Below, one piece after another: positions 43,407-55,481 of a stretch of DNA of 64,000 nt (position 1 is the stretch's first letter; every line of letters begins with the position of its first letter). The notes beneath the pieces were generated by a model. That model saw only the letters and a program-made list of their open reading frames with translations, searched no databases and was not told the DNA's origin. The stretch is taken from NCBI GenBank assembly GCA_963726405.1, contig CAVSCF010000011.1, positions 310,001-374,000 of the forward strand, read 5' to 3'. Origin of the DNA: JAOUJD01 sp963726405. GTDB lineage: Bacteria; Pseudomonadota; Gammaproteobacteria; Burkholderiales; Burkholderiaceae_F. Position numbers and translations under genes: made by a program.

Positions 43407-43967
43407 TCAGCGGGTGGAATTTTCAGGGGCCGTTTCGCTGACCGGTCCCGCCGTGCGGGGCAGCAGCGGCTGCGGAACCGGTTGACGGTATGTCAACGGC
43501 AATTGGGACTGCGCCGGGTAGGTGGCCGCATTCAGCGCGACCGTCCACGTGGCCTCGTTGAAGCCGATGGTCGGGGTGCGCCCGAGCGCGAGCACCGGAA
43601 CCGCATCGGTGCCCACTCGGCGCTTCATCTCGGCGGCGTCCTCGTCGGTCTCGACGACGATCTCCTGGAACGGCACGCCGCGACGCAGGAGGAAGACACG
43701 CCCGGCTTCGCAACCGGGGCACGTGAGGGCCGTGTACAGCGTGACCGGGTACTGCGACATCGCGCGCCGCAGTTCGAACGGCAGGCTCGCCATCGCGTCC
43801 TCGCGCACCTGGCCGCGGGCGTCGATACGGGTGAGGTTCTTCGCGTCGCCGGGCGGCTGGTCGCCGTAATTGACGCGACCGTCGGCATCCACCCAGCGGT
43901 ACTGGGCGGAAACGGGCAACGCCGCGAGCAGCAAGGCCGCCGCCAGCGAATAGAGCCCAACCTTCAT
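43407..43967 (-). CDS. Exported DUF4124-glutaredoxin fusion protein, copy A
   Basis: The ATG at 43967 gives 186 residues: signal peptide (MKVGLYSLAAALLLAALPVSA), DUF4124 motif YRWVDADGRVNYGDQPP at 23-39, then a glutaredoxin-like domain with CPGC at 83-86, GVPFQEIVVETDED and VPVLALGRTPTIGFNEATW. It resembles its downstream neighbour closely in order and spacing but differs in active-site dipeptide (PG against PP). It starts 11 bases after the oligopeptidase stop, so it is likely in the same transcription unit. Confidence 0.83.
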   Translation of the reverse strand: MKVGLYSLAAALLLAALPVSAQYRWVDADGRVNYGDQPPGDAKNLTRIDARGQVREDAMASLPFELRRAMSQYPVTLYTALTCPGCEAGRVFLLRRGVPFQEIVVETDEDAAEMKRRVGTDAVPVLALGRTPTIGFNEATWTVALNAATYPAQSQLPLTYRQPVPQPLLPRTAGPVSETAPENSTR

Positions 43968-43978
43968 GTCGTTCCTGT

Positions 43979-46018
43979 TCAGTTCACCATCCCGTGGTGT
44001 CGCAGCAGGGCGTCGATCGTCGGTTTCCGTCCCCGGAATGCCACGAAGGACTCCATCGCCGGTCGACTGCCGCCCACGGCGAGAATTTCGTCGTGGAAGC
44101 GGCGACCGATCGCCGGGTTCAGCACGCCGCCTTCCTCGAAGGCCGAGTAGGCGTCGGCCGACAGGACTTCGGCCCACTTGTAGCTGTAATAGCCTGCGGC
44201 GTAACCGCCCGCGAAGATGTGCGAGAAAGCGTGCGGAAAACGGTTGTATTCCGGCGGCATGAGGATGGTCACCTCGCGGCGGACCTCGTCGAGCAGGGCG
44301 AGAACCTCGGTGTCGCTGCCGGGCGGCGGCCCGGCGTGCAGCAGCATGTCGAACAGCGCGAACTCCAGCTGGCGCATCGTGTAGAAGCCGCTCTGGAAGT
44401 TGCGCGCGGCGATCATCTTGTCGAACAGCGCGCGCGGCAGCCGCGCGCCGGTGTCCGCGTGGGCCGTCAGCGACTGCAGGACATCCCACTCCCACGCGAA
44501 GTTCTCCATGAACTGCGACGGCAGCTCGACCGCATCCCACTCCACGCCATGGATGCCGGATACCGAGGGTTCGTTCACGCGCGTCAGCATGTGATGCAGA
44601 CCGTGGCCGAACTCGTGGAACAGCGTCAGCACGTCGTCGTGCTTGAAGGTCGCCGGCTTGCCGCCCACGGGGCGGGAGAAATTGCAGGTCAGGTACGACA
44701 CGGGCGTCGGCAGGTCCGTGCGCCGCGCGCGCCGCGTCCGCGCGTCGTCCTGCCATGCTCCGCCCTGCTTGTGGTCGCGGGCATACAGGTCCAGGTAGAA
44801 CTGCCCGATGAGTTCGCCGGCGGGATTCTCGATCCGGAAGAACTTCACGTCCGGGTGCCACACCGGGGCGCTGTCCTCGCGGATCGCTACCGAGAAGAGC
44901 GTCTCGACCACCTTGAACAGGCCCGCGAGCACGCGGGGTTCGGTGAAGTACTGCTTCAGTTCCTGTTCCGAGTAGGCGTAGCGCGCTTCGCGCAGCTTCT
45001 CGCTCGCGTAGCTGAAGTCCCAGGGCTGCAGGTCGTCGATGCCGAGTTCCTTGGCCGCAAACGCGCGCACCTCCGCCACGTCGCGCTCCGCGAAGGGCCG
45101 GGCGCGGCGGCCGAGGTCGCGCAGGAAGTCGAGGACTTCGTTCGGCTTGTCCGCCATCTTCGGCACCAGGGACACGTCCGCGAAGCTGGCATAGCCGAGC
45201 AGCCGCGCATGTTCCTGCCGCAGCGCCAGCAGCTCCACCATCAATGGCCCGTTGTTCCACTCGGGCTTGCTGAACTCGGACGCTTTCGTGGTGTACGCGC
45301 GGTACAGCTGCTGCCGCAGCGCGCGGTCGTCGGCGTAATCGACGACCGCGGCATAGCTCGGATACTGCAGCGAGATCTTGTAGCCGGTGCGGCCTTCGGC
45401 CGTCGCGGCTTCCGCGAACATCTGGATCGCGTCTTCCGGCACGCCGCCGAGCGCCTTGGCGTCGTCGACATACAGCGCGAAGGCGTTGGTGGCATCCAGC
45501 ACGTTTTCCGCAAAGCGCGTCGTCACCTGCGCCTCGCGCTCGCACAGTTCCTTGAAGCGCGCCTTCTTGTCCGCGGGCAGTTCAGCGCCGCCGAGCCGGA
45601 AGTCGCGCAGTTCGTTCTCGATCACCTTGCGCCGCGCGGCCGGCCATGAGGCGAACTCCGGCGCGGCCGCGATTTCCTTGAAACGCGCGTACAGCGCTTC
45701 GTTCTGCGACAGCGAAGTGAAGAACTCCGTCAGCTTCGGCTGATTGACGTTGTACTGCTCGCGCAGCTCCGGCGTGTCGACGACCGCGTTCATGTGCGAG
45801 ACCGCGCCCCACGCGCGGCCGAGCCGGTCGGTGATGTCGTCGAGCGGCTCGACCACGCCGTCCCAAGTGGCCGGCGTGGCCGGATGCGTCGCCTGCTGCA
45901 CGGCATCGCGGGCCTGCTGCAGCAGCAGGTCGATGGCCGGCGTGACATGCGAGGGCCGGATGTCGCCAAAGCGGGGCAGACCGGAAAAGTCGAGGAGGGG
46001 ATTGAGGTCGTTGTCCAT
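43979..46018 (-). CDS. prlC: Oligopeptidase A (M3 metallopeptidase)
   Basis: The ATG at 46018 gives 679 residues, the size of E. coli PrlC (680). The zinc site is FHEFGHGLHH with H468, E469 and H472, and the third ligand lies downstream in VEWDAVELPSQFMENFAWE. The N-terminus LNPLLDFSGLPRFGDIRPSHV is the family start. It degrades short peptides, including signal peptides, in the cytoplasm. The start was put at MDND rather than the earlier Met 19 codons before, which has no homology. The two DUF4124-glutaredoxin genes follow directly. Confidence 0.95.
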   Translation of the reverse strand: MDNDLNPLLDFSGLPRFGDIRPSHVTPAIDLLLQQARDAVQQATHPATPATWDGVVEPLDDITDRLGRAWGAVSHMNAVVDTPELREQYNVNQPKLTEFFTSLSQNEALYARFKEIAAAPEFASWPAARRKVIENELRDFRLGGAELPADKKARFKELCEREAQVTTRFAENVLDATNAFALYVDDAKALGGVPEDAIQMFAEAATAEGRTGYKISLQYPSYAAVVDYADDRALRQQLYRAYTTKASEFSKPEWNNGPLMVELLALRQEHARLLGYASFADVSLVPKMADKPNEVLDFLRDLGRRARPFAERDVAEVRAFAAKELGIDDLQPWDFSYASEKLREARYAYSEQELKQYFTEPRVLAGLFKVVETLFSVAIREDSAPVWHPDVKFFRIENPAGELIGQFYLDLYARDHKQGGAWQDDARTRRARRTDLPTPVSYLTCNFSRPVGGKPATFKHDDVLTLFHEFGHGLHHMLTRVNEPSVSGIHGVEWDAVELPSQFMENFAWEWDVLQSLTAHADTGARLPRALFDKMIAARNFQSGFYTMRQLEFALFDMLLHAGPPPGSDTEVLALLDEVRREVTILMPPEYNRFPHAFSHIFAGGYAAGYYSYKWAEVLSADAYSAFEEGGVLNPAIGRRFHDEILAVGGSRPAMESFVAFRGRKPTIDALLRHHGMVN

Positions 46019-46130
46019 TGTTTCGTCCGTCGAGGAGAGGCGGCGCCCTGGCGCGGCGCCGTCCTGCACAAGCATTTACCGCGACGGCCCTTCACCCGGG
46101 CCGTGCTTTCGATCCTGCCACCCGGTGTGC

Positions 46131-46988
46131 TTACTCGGCATCGCGGCGGCGTTCCGCCGCTTCGACGGTGTTCACCAGCAGCATCGTGATGGTCATCGGC
46201 CCGACGCCGCCGGGGACGGGCGAAATCCACCCGGCGACTTCCTTCACGCCGTCGAAGTCGACGTCGCCGGCGAGCTTGCCCTCGGGAGTCTTGTTGGTGC
46301 CGACGTCGATGACCACCGCGCCGGGCTTGACCATGTCCGCCGTCACCAGGTTGCGCCGGCCGACCGCCGCGACGAGGACGTCCGCCTGGCGCGTGATGGC
46401 GCCAAGGTCGCGCGTCTTCGAATGCGCGACCGTGACGGTTGCGTTGGCGGCGAGCAGCAGCATCGCCATCGGCTTGCCGACCATGTTCGAGCGGCCGAGC
46501 ACCACCGCGTGGCAGCCGGCGACCGGGTAGTCGATCGACTCCAGCATCTTCATCACTCCGTACGGCGTGCACGAGCGGAAGTGCGGCGTGCCCATCAGCG
46601 TGAGACCGGCGTTGGTCGCGTGCAGCCCGTCGACGTCCTTGTCGAAGTCGATCGTCTCGAGGATCTTCTGCGCGTCGAGGTGCTTCGGCAGCGGCAGTTG
46701 CACGAGGATGCCGTGCACGCCGGGGTCGGCGTTCAGCCGCGCGATGTGGCCGAGGAGCTCGGCCTCGCTCGTCTCGGCCGGCAGCCGCGTGAAGAGCGAG
46801 CGGATTCCGGCGTCCTCGCAGGCCTTGACCTTGTTGCGGACGTAGACCGCGGACGCGGGATCGTCGCCGACGAGGATCACGGCGAGACCGGGCTGGTGTC
46901 CGGCGGCGGTGAGGGCCTGGACGCGCGGAACGAGGCTGGCTCGGGTGGAGGCGGCAAGGGCCTTGCCGTCGATGATGCGTGCCGTCAT
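46131..46988 (-). CDS. folD: Methylenetetrahydrofolate dehydrogenase/cyclohydrolase
   Basis: The ATG at 46988 gives 285 residues, the normal FolD length. Diagnostic segments are VGDDPASAVYVRNKVKACE, VHGILVQLPLPKHLDAQKI, the substrate loop near DGLHATNAG, VVLGRSNMVGKPMA and PGGVGPMTITMLLVNT at the C-terminus. It interconverts 5,10-methylene-, methenyl- and 10-formyl-tetrahydrofolate using NADP. It lies between the FixJ-like regulator and prlC on the same strand, with over 100 bases on each side, so it probably has its own promoter. Confidence 0.96.
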   Translation of the reverse strand: MTARIIDGKALAASTRASLVPRVQALTAAGHQPGLAVILVGDDPASAVYVRNKVKACEDAGIRSLFTRLPAETSEAELLGHIARLNADPGVHGILVQLPLPKHLDAQKILETIDFDKDVDGLHATNAGLTLMGTPHFRSCTPYGVMKMLESIDYPVAGCHAVVLGRSNMVGKPMAMLLLAANATVTVAHSKTRDLGAITRQADVLVAAVGRRNLVTADMVKPGAVVIDVGTNKTPEGKLAGDVDFDGVKEVAGWISPVPGGVGPMTITMLLVNTVEAAERRRDAE

Positions 46989-47089
46989 GTCGGCCTTCTC
47001 CTGCACAAGAGCCGGCCATTCTACTGAGGGGAGGGTGGCTCCCCGGCCAAGTCCTGCACCCGGCGATGGCGCCGGGAGGCGGCGTCACA

Positions 47090-47716
47090 TCACTTCAGGC
47101 CGCCGCCCGACAGCACGATGCGCATCAAGTCCGCCACCGTGGTGGCGTTCACCTTGTCCATGATGTTCGCGCGGTGCGCCTCCACGGTCTTGATCGAGAT
47201 GCCGAGGTCGTCGGCAATCTGCTTGTTCAGGCGTCCGGCGACGATTCGCTCCAGCACCTGCTCCTCGCGCGGCGTCAGCTTGGCGAGCAGTGCTTCGCTC
47301 ATGCGCTGCCTTTCGTTCGCGGCCGCGCGCTCGCGCGCTTCGACCAGCAAACGGTCGACCAGCACCTTCAGTGCGGCCTGGTCGAAGGGCTTCTCGATGA
47401 AGTCCACCGCGCCCTTCTTCATCGTGTTCACGGCCATCGGCACGTCGCCGTGGCCGGTGATGAAGATGATGGGGAAGGTGGCCTTGCGGGCGATGAGTTC
47501 CTCCTGCAGTTCGAGGCCGCTCATGCCCGGCATGCGCACGTCGAGGATCGCCACGGCGATCGCAGCGGGGTCGTAGCCCGCGAGGAACTTCTCGGCGCTC
47601 TCGAATCCGAACACGCGGTAGCGGCTCGCCTCGAGAAGCCACTGCAGCGAGTCGCGCACCGCATCGTCGTCGTCGACGACATACACCACGCCCAGCGTTT
47701 CTTCGTTGTCGGTCAC
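47090..47716 (-). CDS. FixJ-like response regulator (LuxR-type HTH)
   Basis: A GTG at 47716 with GGAG seven bases upstream gives 208 residues and leaves a 25-base gap after the kinase gene; a start further upstream would overlap that gene. The receiver domain carries the acidic pocket DDDD at 15-18 and the phosphorylated D59 in VAILDVRMPGMSGLE, then a linker and a LuxR-type helix-turn-helix (LTPREEQVLERIVAGRLNKQIADDLGISIKTVEAH). It is the partner of the PAS kinase upstream. The pair is divergent from aceE and in relatives regulates the pyruvate dehydrogenase genes, which I infer here from position. Confidence 0.92.
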   Translation of the reverse strand: MTDNEETLGVVYVVDDDDAVRDSLQWLLEASRYRVFGFESAEKFLAGYDPAAIAVAILDVRMPGMSGLELQEELIARKATFPIIFITGHGDVPMAVNTMKKGAVDFIEKPFDQAALKVLVDRLLVEARERAAANERQRMSEALLAKLTPREEQVLERIVAGRLNKQIADDLGISIKTVEAHRANIMDKVNATTVADLMRIVLSGGGLK

Positions 47717-47741
47717 GTTCTGCTCCAGCGTTCGCTCAGTT

Positions 47742-50123
47742 TCAGGCGGGCGGATTGTCGTTGACTGCCTGCTCGCGGGCAAGCGGAAGGGTGAAGCGAA
47801 AGATCGAACCGCCCTCGGGGTTTTCCTCTACGGTGAGGCGGCCATGGTGGAACTCGACGATCGAGCGGCAGATGTTCAGCCCCATCCCCATGCCTTCGGA
47901 CTTCGTGCTGAAGAACGGCTGGAACAGGTTCTGCCGCTGCGGCTCGGGGATGCCGGTGCCGCGGTCGATCACGGCGAATTCGGCCATGTCGTCCACGCGT
48001 TTGACGACGAGGTCGAGGGTCCGCACCCGCGCGCCCTCCATCGCCTCCACCGCGTTCTTCAGGAGGTTCAGCAGCAACTGCTCGATCAGGATCGGGTCGA
48101 CGTCGAGCGGCGGTATGTCGGACGGCAGCTGCGTGCGGATCGCGATCCCGCGCTTGGCCGCCTCGATCTCGGCGAAGCTGATGCTGTCCTCGACGACGCG
48201 CGCGACCGGCGTCGAGCGGCGCCGCGGCTCGGATCGCTTCACGAACTCCCGGATGCGGCGAATGATGTTGCCCGCGCGCTGCGCCTGTGCGGCGGCCTTC
48301 TCCAGCGCGGGCAGCACGTCCTCCACCGACGCGCCGCCGTCCTTGATGCGCGAGACGGTGCCGAGGCTGTAGTTGCTGATCGCCGTCAGCGGCTGGTTCA
48401 GTTCGTGCGCGAGCGACGACGCCATCTCGCCCATCGTCATCAGCCGCGACGTGAGCTGCACTTTTTCCTGCTGCTGGCGGACGATGTCCTCGGTGCCCTT
48501 GCGCTCGGTGATGTCGGTGGCGATCTGCAGACGCACGTCGCGGCCGTCCACCCACCGGACTTCACGCGTGCGCACGTCGAACCAGCGCAGGGACTCGCCG
48601 TCGAACACTTCGCCGACCGTCGATGCGCCGAGCGCCGCCTGCAGGCGCTTGTGGCCGGCCGCCGTGGTCCCGTAGAGGTCGTGGTAACGGCGGTTGGCGA
48701 ACAGGAGTTCCTCGCCATCGGCGCCCGCGGTGACCGACACGGCGGCGTCGAGGGACTCCAGCACCGTGGTGAAGCGTTCGTGCGCGAGTGCAAGCTGTTG
48801 GCTGATGCGCTTGGGCTCGGTGATGTCCGCCATCGCGGACATCCAGCCCAGTTGTTCACCGTCGTCCGTCAGCAGCGGCGAGATGTACATGCGCGCATCG
48901 AACAGCGTGCCGTCCTTGCGTTGCACCTTCAGCTCGAAGCCGGTCGGCGAGGCCTTGCCCGCCAGCGTCTCCGTGAGCTGGCTGCGGTGTTCGGCATGCT
49001 GGCCGGGTGGCCAGTACGGAAAGGGGGCGCCGCGCCCGACCAGTTCCTTCTCCGGCCATCCGGTCATCTGGCAGAAGGCCGGATTCACATGGCGGATCAC
49101 GCCGTCGCGGTCGATGACCTCCATGCCGGTGGCCAGCGAATCTTCCATCGCGCGGCGGAAGGCCGTTTCCGCGCGCAGCACGCGTTCCACCTGGGCCTGG
49201 CGCACGTCGCGACGCGCAAGCGCGATGAGGGTGCCCATCACGGCGAGCGACAGGGCGCCGACCAGCCAGGCCAGGGCGTTTCCGAGAAGCGGCGAGCGTT
49301 GCTTGAAGGCGGAGGCTTCGATGGCCACGCCGTCGGGCAGCAGGGGGATCGGTACGGCATAACGCGGGGCATCGGGCCGCGCCTCGCTGAGCGTCGATGT
49401 CGCGAGGATCTTGCCGGCGTCGTCGATCAGGGAGATCCGGTAGTTCTGCGCGAGTTCGAGGTTCACCGCCTCCCGCAGCAACTGCGGAAGCGAGATGCGC
49501 GCGAGGATGGCGCCCAGGTACGTGTCGTCGCCGAAGACCGGAACGACGAGGTCGGCGAAGGGGCTGCCGTTGTCGGCGCCCGCGGGACCGGAGACGTCCT
49601 CGTATGGCGGGGAGAAGAAGGCGGAGTGCGAGCGCCGCGCATGTTCGATGGCCGCGCGCAGCAAGTCGCCGCTGATCTCGCTGTCCGGCGGCCGCGCGGC
49701 GTCGCCGAGCGGGCCGGGCGAGGCGACCGACCACCGCACGCGCCGGTCGGCGTCGACGAACGCCATGTGCATCAGCTCCTGCTTCTGCAGCATCAGTTCG
49801 CGGGCGGCGGAGGTGAAGCGGCGCTCGTTGTAGTCCGTTCCGGGAATGTTCATCGAGATCTTCGTCGCCGCCTCGCTCATCGTCTCGAGCCGCAACGAGA
49901 TCGACTGCACCAGCGTGTCCACATCCCGGTTGAGCGCATCGTGCCGCAGCTCGCGGTCCTCGTTGACGATCAGGTACGCCAGGCCCGCGAGCAGCGCGGC
50001 AAGCAGTGCGATCGCGATCGCATAGGCGTAGCGGCTCAGCTCGGGCCGACGGCTCTTCGCCCGCGCCATGCGATCGAACGCGAGCAGGACGGAGTCGGGG
50101 GCGGGGGGCGGAGTGGAGTCCAT
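47742..50123 (-). CDS. Membrane PAS sensor histidine kinase, FixL/DctB-like
   Basis: The 793-residue protein begins at ATG 50123. Two membrane spans (about residues 32-53 and 275-300, AWLVGALSLAVMGTLIAL) enclose a periplasmic domain of about 220 residues like the double-Cache sensor of DctB. Two PAS domains follow (about 320-440 and 450-540), then the phosphoacceptor box MGEMASSLAHELNQPLTAISN with H573, and an HATPase domain with NLLKNAVEAM and GMGMGLNICRSIVE. It presumably senses a periplasmic metabolite. The FixJ-like regulator follows in the same operon. Confidence 0.92.
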   Translation of the reverse strand: MDSTPPPAPDSVLLAFDRMARAKSRRPELSRYAYAIAIALLAALLAGLAYLIVNEDRELRHDALNRDVDTLVQSISLRLETMSEAATKISMNIPGTDYNERRFTSAARELMLQKQELMHMAFVDADRRVRWSVASPGPLGDAARPPDSEISGDLLRAAIEHARRSHSAFFSPPYEDVSGPAGADNGSPFADLVVPVFGDDTYLGAILARISLPQLLREAVNLELAQNYRISLIDDAGKILATSTLSEARPDAPRYAVPIPLLPDGVAIEASAFKQRSPLLGNALAWLVGALSLAVMGTLIALARRDVRQAQVERVLRAETAFRRAMEDSLATGMEVIDRDGVIRHVNPAFCQMTGWPEKELVGRGAPFPYWPPGQHAEHRSQLTETLAGKASPTGFELKVQRKDGTLFDARMYISPLLTDDGEQLGWMSAMADITEPKRISQQLALAHERFTTVLESLDAAVSVTAGADGEELLFANRRYHDLYGTTAAGHKRLQAALGASTVGEVFDGESLRWFDVRTREVRWVDGRDVRLQIATDITERKGTEDIVRQQQEKVQLTSRLMTMGEMASSLAHELNQPLTAISNYSLGTVSRIKDGGASVEDVLPALEKAAAQAQRAGNIIRRIREFVKRSEPRRRSTPVARVVEDSISFAEIEAAKRGIAIRTQLPSDIPPLDVDPILIEQLLLNLLKNAVEAMEGARVRTLDLVVKRVDDMAEFAVIDRGTGIPEPQRQNLFQPFFSTKSEGMGMGLNICRSIVEFHHGRLTVEENPEGGSIFRFTLPLAREQAVNDNPPA

Positions 50124-50249
50124 CGTGCGCGTGGATTGCTGCTCGGCACCACAACGGCGCGAGGGGCTGCGCATATTATCGGCAGCGGCAGGCGCATTCC
50201 CTCTCGGCTTTCGGATCGTGTTTCACATGACAAAATCACGCGCCACTAT

Positions 50250-50278
50250 TTGAAAGAAGCTGGAGGGGCTGTTATCGT
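50250..50278 (+). promoter_or_regulatory. Candidate sigma-70 promoter of the pyruvate dehydrogenase operon
   Basis: TTGAAA, 17 bases, TATCGT fits a -35/-10 pair (four of six at each). It lies about 80 bases before the aceE ATG. An AAGGAG ribosome site precedes that ATG. The kinase gene diverges from the other side of the same 237-base region. Confidence 0.4.
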
Positions 50279-50360
50279 CCATTTTTCACACTTGCACCGG
50301 GCACCCATGTAGCGCGCCGGGCAAGGCCGGGTTCACTCGGCATCCCAACAAGGAGACAGC

Positions 50361-53060
<2,700 letters not shown>

Positions 53061-53130
53061 GCGACCGCAGGGCACGACGACGCGGCGCCGGTGACGGCGC
53101 GAGAACAACGTACAAGAAAGGGCCGAGGAG

Positions 53131-54836
53131 ATGGGCCAACTGGTCGAAGTGAAGGTGCCGGACATCGGTGACTTCAAGGATGTCGAGGTCATCGAGGTGC
53201 TCGTCAAGCCCGGGGACACCGTGGCGAAGGAGCAGTCGCTGGTCACCGTGGAGAGCGACAAGGCGTCGATGGAGATTCCGTCGTCGGCCGCCGGCGTCGT
53301 GAAGGAATTGAAGGTGAAGCTCGGGGACAAGGTGGCCGAGGGCACGCTGCTGCTGGTGCTCGATGCCGAGGCGGGCGCCGCGGCTGCACCAGCGCCGGCC
53401 CCGGCGACCAAGGCCGCCCCGGCGGCTGCGCCCGCGCCGGCGCCGAAGCCGGCCGCCGCTCCCGCCGCCGCGCCGTCGCCGGCGCCTGCGGCGAGCGGTG
53501 GCGACGTCGTCGTGTCGGTGCCGGACATCGGCGACTTCAAGGACGTCGAGGTGATCGAGATCCTCGTGAAGCCGGGCGACACGGTGGCGAAGGAGCAGTC
53601 GCTGATCACCGTCGAGAGCGACAAGGCGTCGATGGAGATTCCGTCCGCGGCCGCCGGCGTGATCAAGGAATTGAAGGTGAAGCTGGGCGACAAGGTGTCG
53701 AAAGGCGTGCCCGTCGCTGTTGTTGGCGGCGGCGGCGCTCCGGCGTCGGCGCCCGCGCCGAGCGCCGTGGCTGCACCTTCACCTGCACTGCACCGGCGGC
53801 CGCGCCGGCCCCGATGCCGGCCGCCGAGGCGAAGTCGCACGCGTTCCACACCGAGATGGGAGCGCGGCCTTCGCCCGCGGATGCGGCGGCGCCGGGCGGG
53901 CGCCCGCACGCTTCGCCGTCGGTGCGCAAGTTCGCGCGCGAACTCGGTGTCGACCTGGCGTACGTCGCGGGCAGTGGGCCGAAGGGCCGCATCACGCCCG
54001 ACGACGTTCGCGAGCACGTCAAGTCGGTGATGGCGGGCGGCGCACGGCCGGCCGCCGCCGCGCCGGCGGCCGCGGGGGCGGGCGCGGGGATGAACCTGCC
54101 GGCGTGGCCGGCGGTCGATTTCTCGAAGTTCGGCCCGGTCGAGCGGGTGGCCATGTCGCGGATTCGCAAGATCTCCGGGCCGGCGCTGACGCGCAACTCG
54201 ATCATGATTCCGCACGTCACCAATCACGACGACGCGGACATCACGGAACTCGAGGCCTTCCGCGTGCAGTTGAACAAGGAAAACGAGAAGAACAAGGACG
54301 CGCCGAAGCTCACCATGCTGGCCTTCCTCGTCAAGGCCTGCATCGCCGCGCTGAAGAAGTTCCCGGAGTTCAACGCGTCGATCGACTCCGAAACCGGGGA
54401 CGCGATCTTCCTGAAGAGCTACTACCACATCGGTTTCGCGGCCGACACGCCGAACGGCCTCGTCGTTCCGGTGATCCGGGACGCCGACAAGAAGGGCGTG
54501 TTCGAGATTGCGCAGGAAACGTCCGCGCTGGCCGCCAAGGCCCGCGACGGCAAGCTCGCGCCATCGGACATGCAGGGCGGGACCTTCTCGATCTCGTCGC
54601 TCGGCGGCATCGGCGGCACCTACTTCACGCCGATCATCAACGCGCCCGAGGTCGCCATCCTCGGGGTGTGCCGGTCGCAGACGCGGCCGGTGTGGGACGG
54701 CAAGCAGTTCGTTCCGCGCCTGCTCCTGCCGCTGTCGCTCTCATGGGACCATCGCGTCGTCGACGGCGCGGGCGCCGCGCGCTTCAACGCCTACCTCGCG
54801 CAGATCCTGGCGGACTTCCGCCGGGTGATGCTGTAA
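53131..54836 (+). CDS. aceF: Dihydrolipoamide acetyltransferase (E2), with an apparent one-base deletion
   Basis: The first frame from ATG 53131 has two lipoyl domains with the modified lysines K44 and K165 in ESDKASMEIPS. In the Ala/Pro linker near 53788 the frame breaks; the rest (peripheral-subunit-binding domain SPSVRKFARELGVDL and GPKGRITPDDV, then the catalytic domain with SWDHRVVDGAGAARF) reads one frame over from about 53790 to 54836. Restoring one C in the run around 53787-53788, giving a repeat of CCTGCA, rejoins them as a 568-residue E2. With aceE and lpdA intact, error or recoding is more likely than loss. An ATG at 53814 starts the second frame. Confidence 0.93.
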
Positions 54837-54856
54837 CCGAAGCCTGACACCCTCGG

Positions 54857-54873
54857 CGCGCCCGGCGGGCGCG
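54857..54873. other. Intercistronic hairpin between aceF and the proteasome-like gene
   Basis: CGCGCCC-GGC-GGGCGCG forms a 7-bp perfect stem with a 3-base loop in the 54-base gap. There is no T run. It could tune relative expression of aceF and the next gene. Confidence 0.5.
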
Positions 54874-54890
54874 TCGCCTTGCCGCAGACC

Positions 54891-55481
54891 ATGACCACCA
54901 TTGTTGTCGTAAAGAAGAACGACGAGATCGCGATCGCATCGGACGCGCTCGTGACGTTCGGCGAGACTCGCCTGCCGCATGGCTACGAGATGAACGAGAA
55001 GATCTTCCGGATCAACGATTCGTACGTCGGACTGGCCGGCAGCACGGCGCATTTCGCGGTGATGGCCGAGGGGCTTCGGCACCTGGGCGAGGAGTGCAAG
55101 CTCGGCAGCCGGCTGGAGGTCTTCAACACGTTCCAGCGGCTGCATCCGTTGCTGAAGGACCGCTACTTCCTGAATCCGAAGGAGGAGGACGCCGATCCGT
55201 ACGAGTCGTCGCACATCACCGCGCTGATCGCCAACGGCACCGGCATCTACGGCGTGTACTCCTACCGTGAGGTGTTCAGCTTCGACCGTTTCTGGGGCAT
55301 TGGATCGGGGCGCAACTTCGCGCTCGGGGCGATGTACGCCGCGTACGACCGCACCGCCTCGGCCCGCCGCATCGCCGAGATCGGGGTGAAGGCGGGCGCG
55401 GAATTCGACAAGAGTTCGTCGCTGCCGACGCGCGTGTTCAGCGTGCCGTTGCAGCCGACCACGGAAGGGGACAAGGCATGA
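54891..55481 (+). CDS. Proteasome-like Ntn hydrolase (betaproteobacterial proteasome homologue)
   Basis: The ATG at 54891 gives 196 residues beginning M-TTIVVVKKNDEIAIASD. Removal of the Met would expose Thr as N-terminal nucleophile, as in HslV and proteasome beta subunits, and the following Lys of the family appears in MNEKIFRIND. The fold pattern (YVGLAGSTAHFAVM, GTGIYGVYSYREVF, WGIGSGRNFALGAMYA) matches the group described in betaproteobacteria as BPH. Assembly as a self-compartmentalised ring is expected, but no ATPase partner is adjacent. Its TGA overlaps the lpdA ATG (ATGA), so it is in the pyruvate dehydrogenase operon. Confidence 0.85.
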   Translation: MTTIVVVKKNDEIAIASDALVTFGETRLPHGYEMNEKIFRINDSYVGLAGSTAHFAVMAEGLRHLGEECKLGSRLEVFNTFQRLHPLLKDRYFLNPKEEDADPYESSHITALIANGTGIYGVYSYREVFSFDRFWGIGSGRNFALGAMYAAYDRTASARRIAEIGVKAGAEFDKSSSLPTRVFSVPLQPTTEGDKA

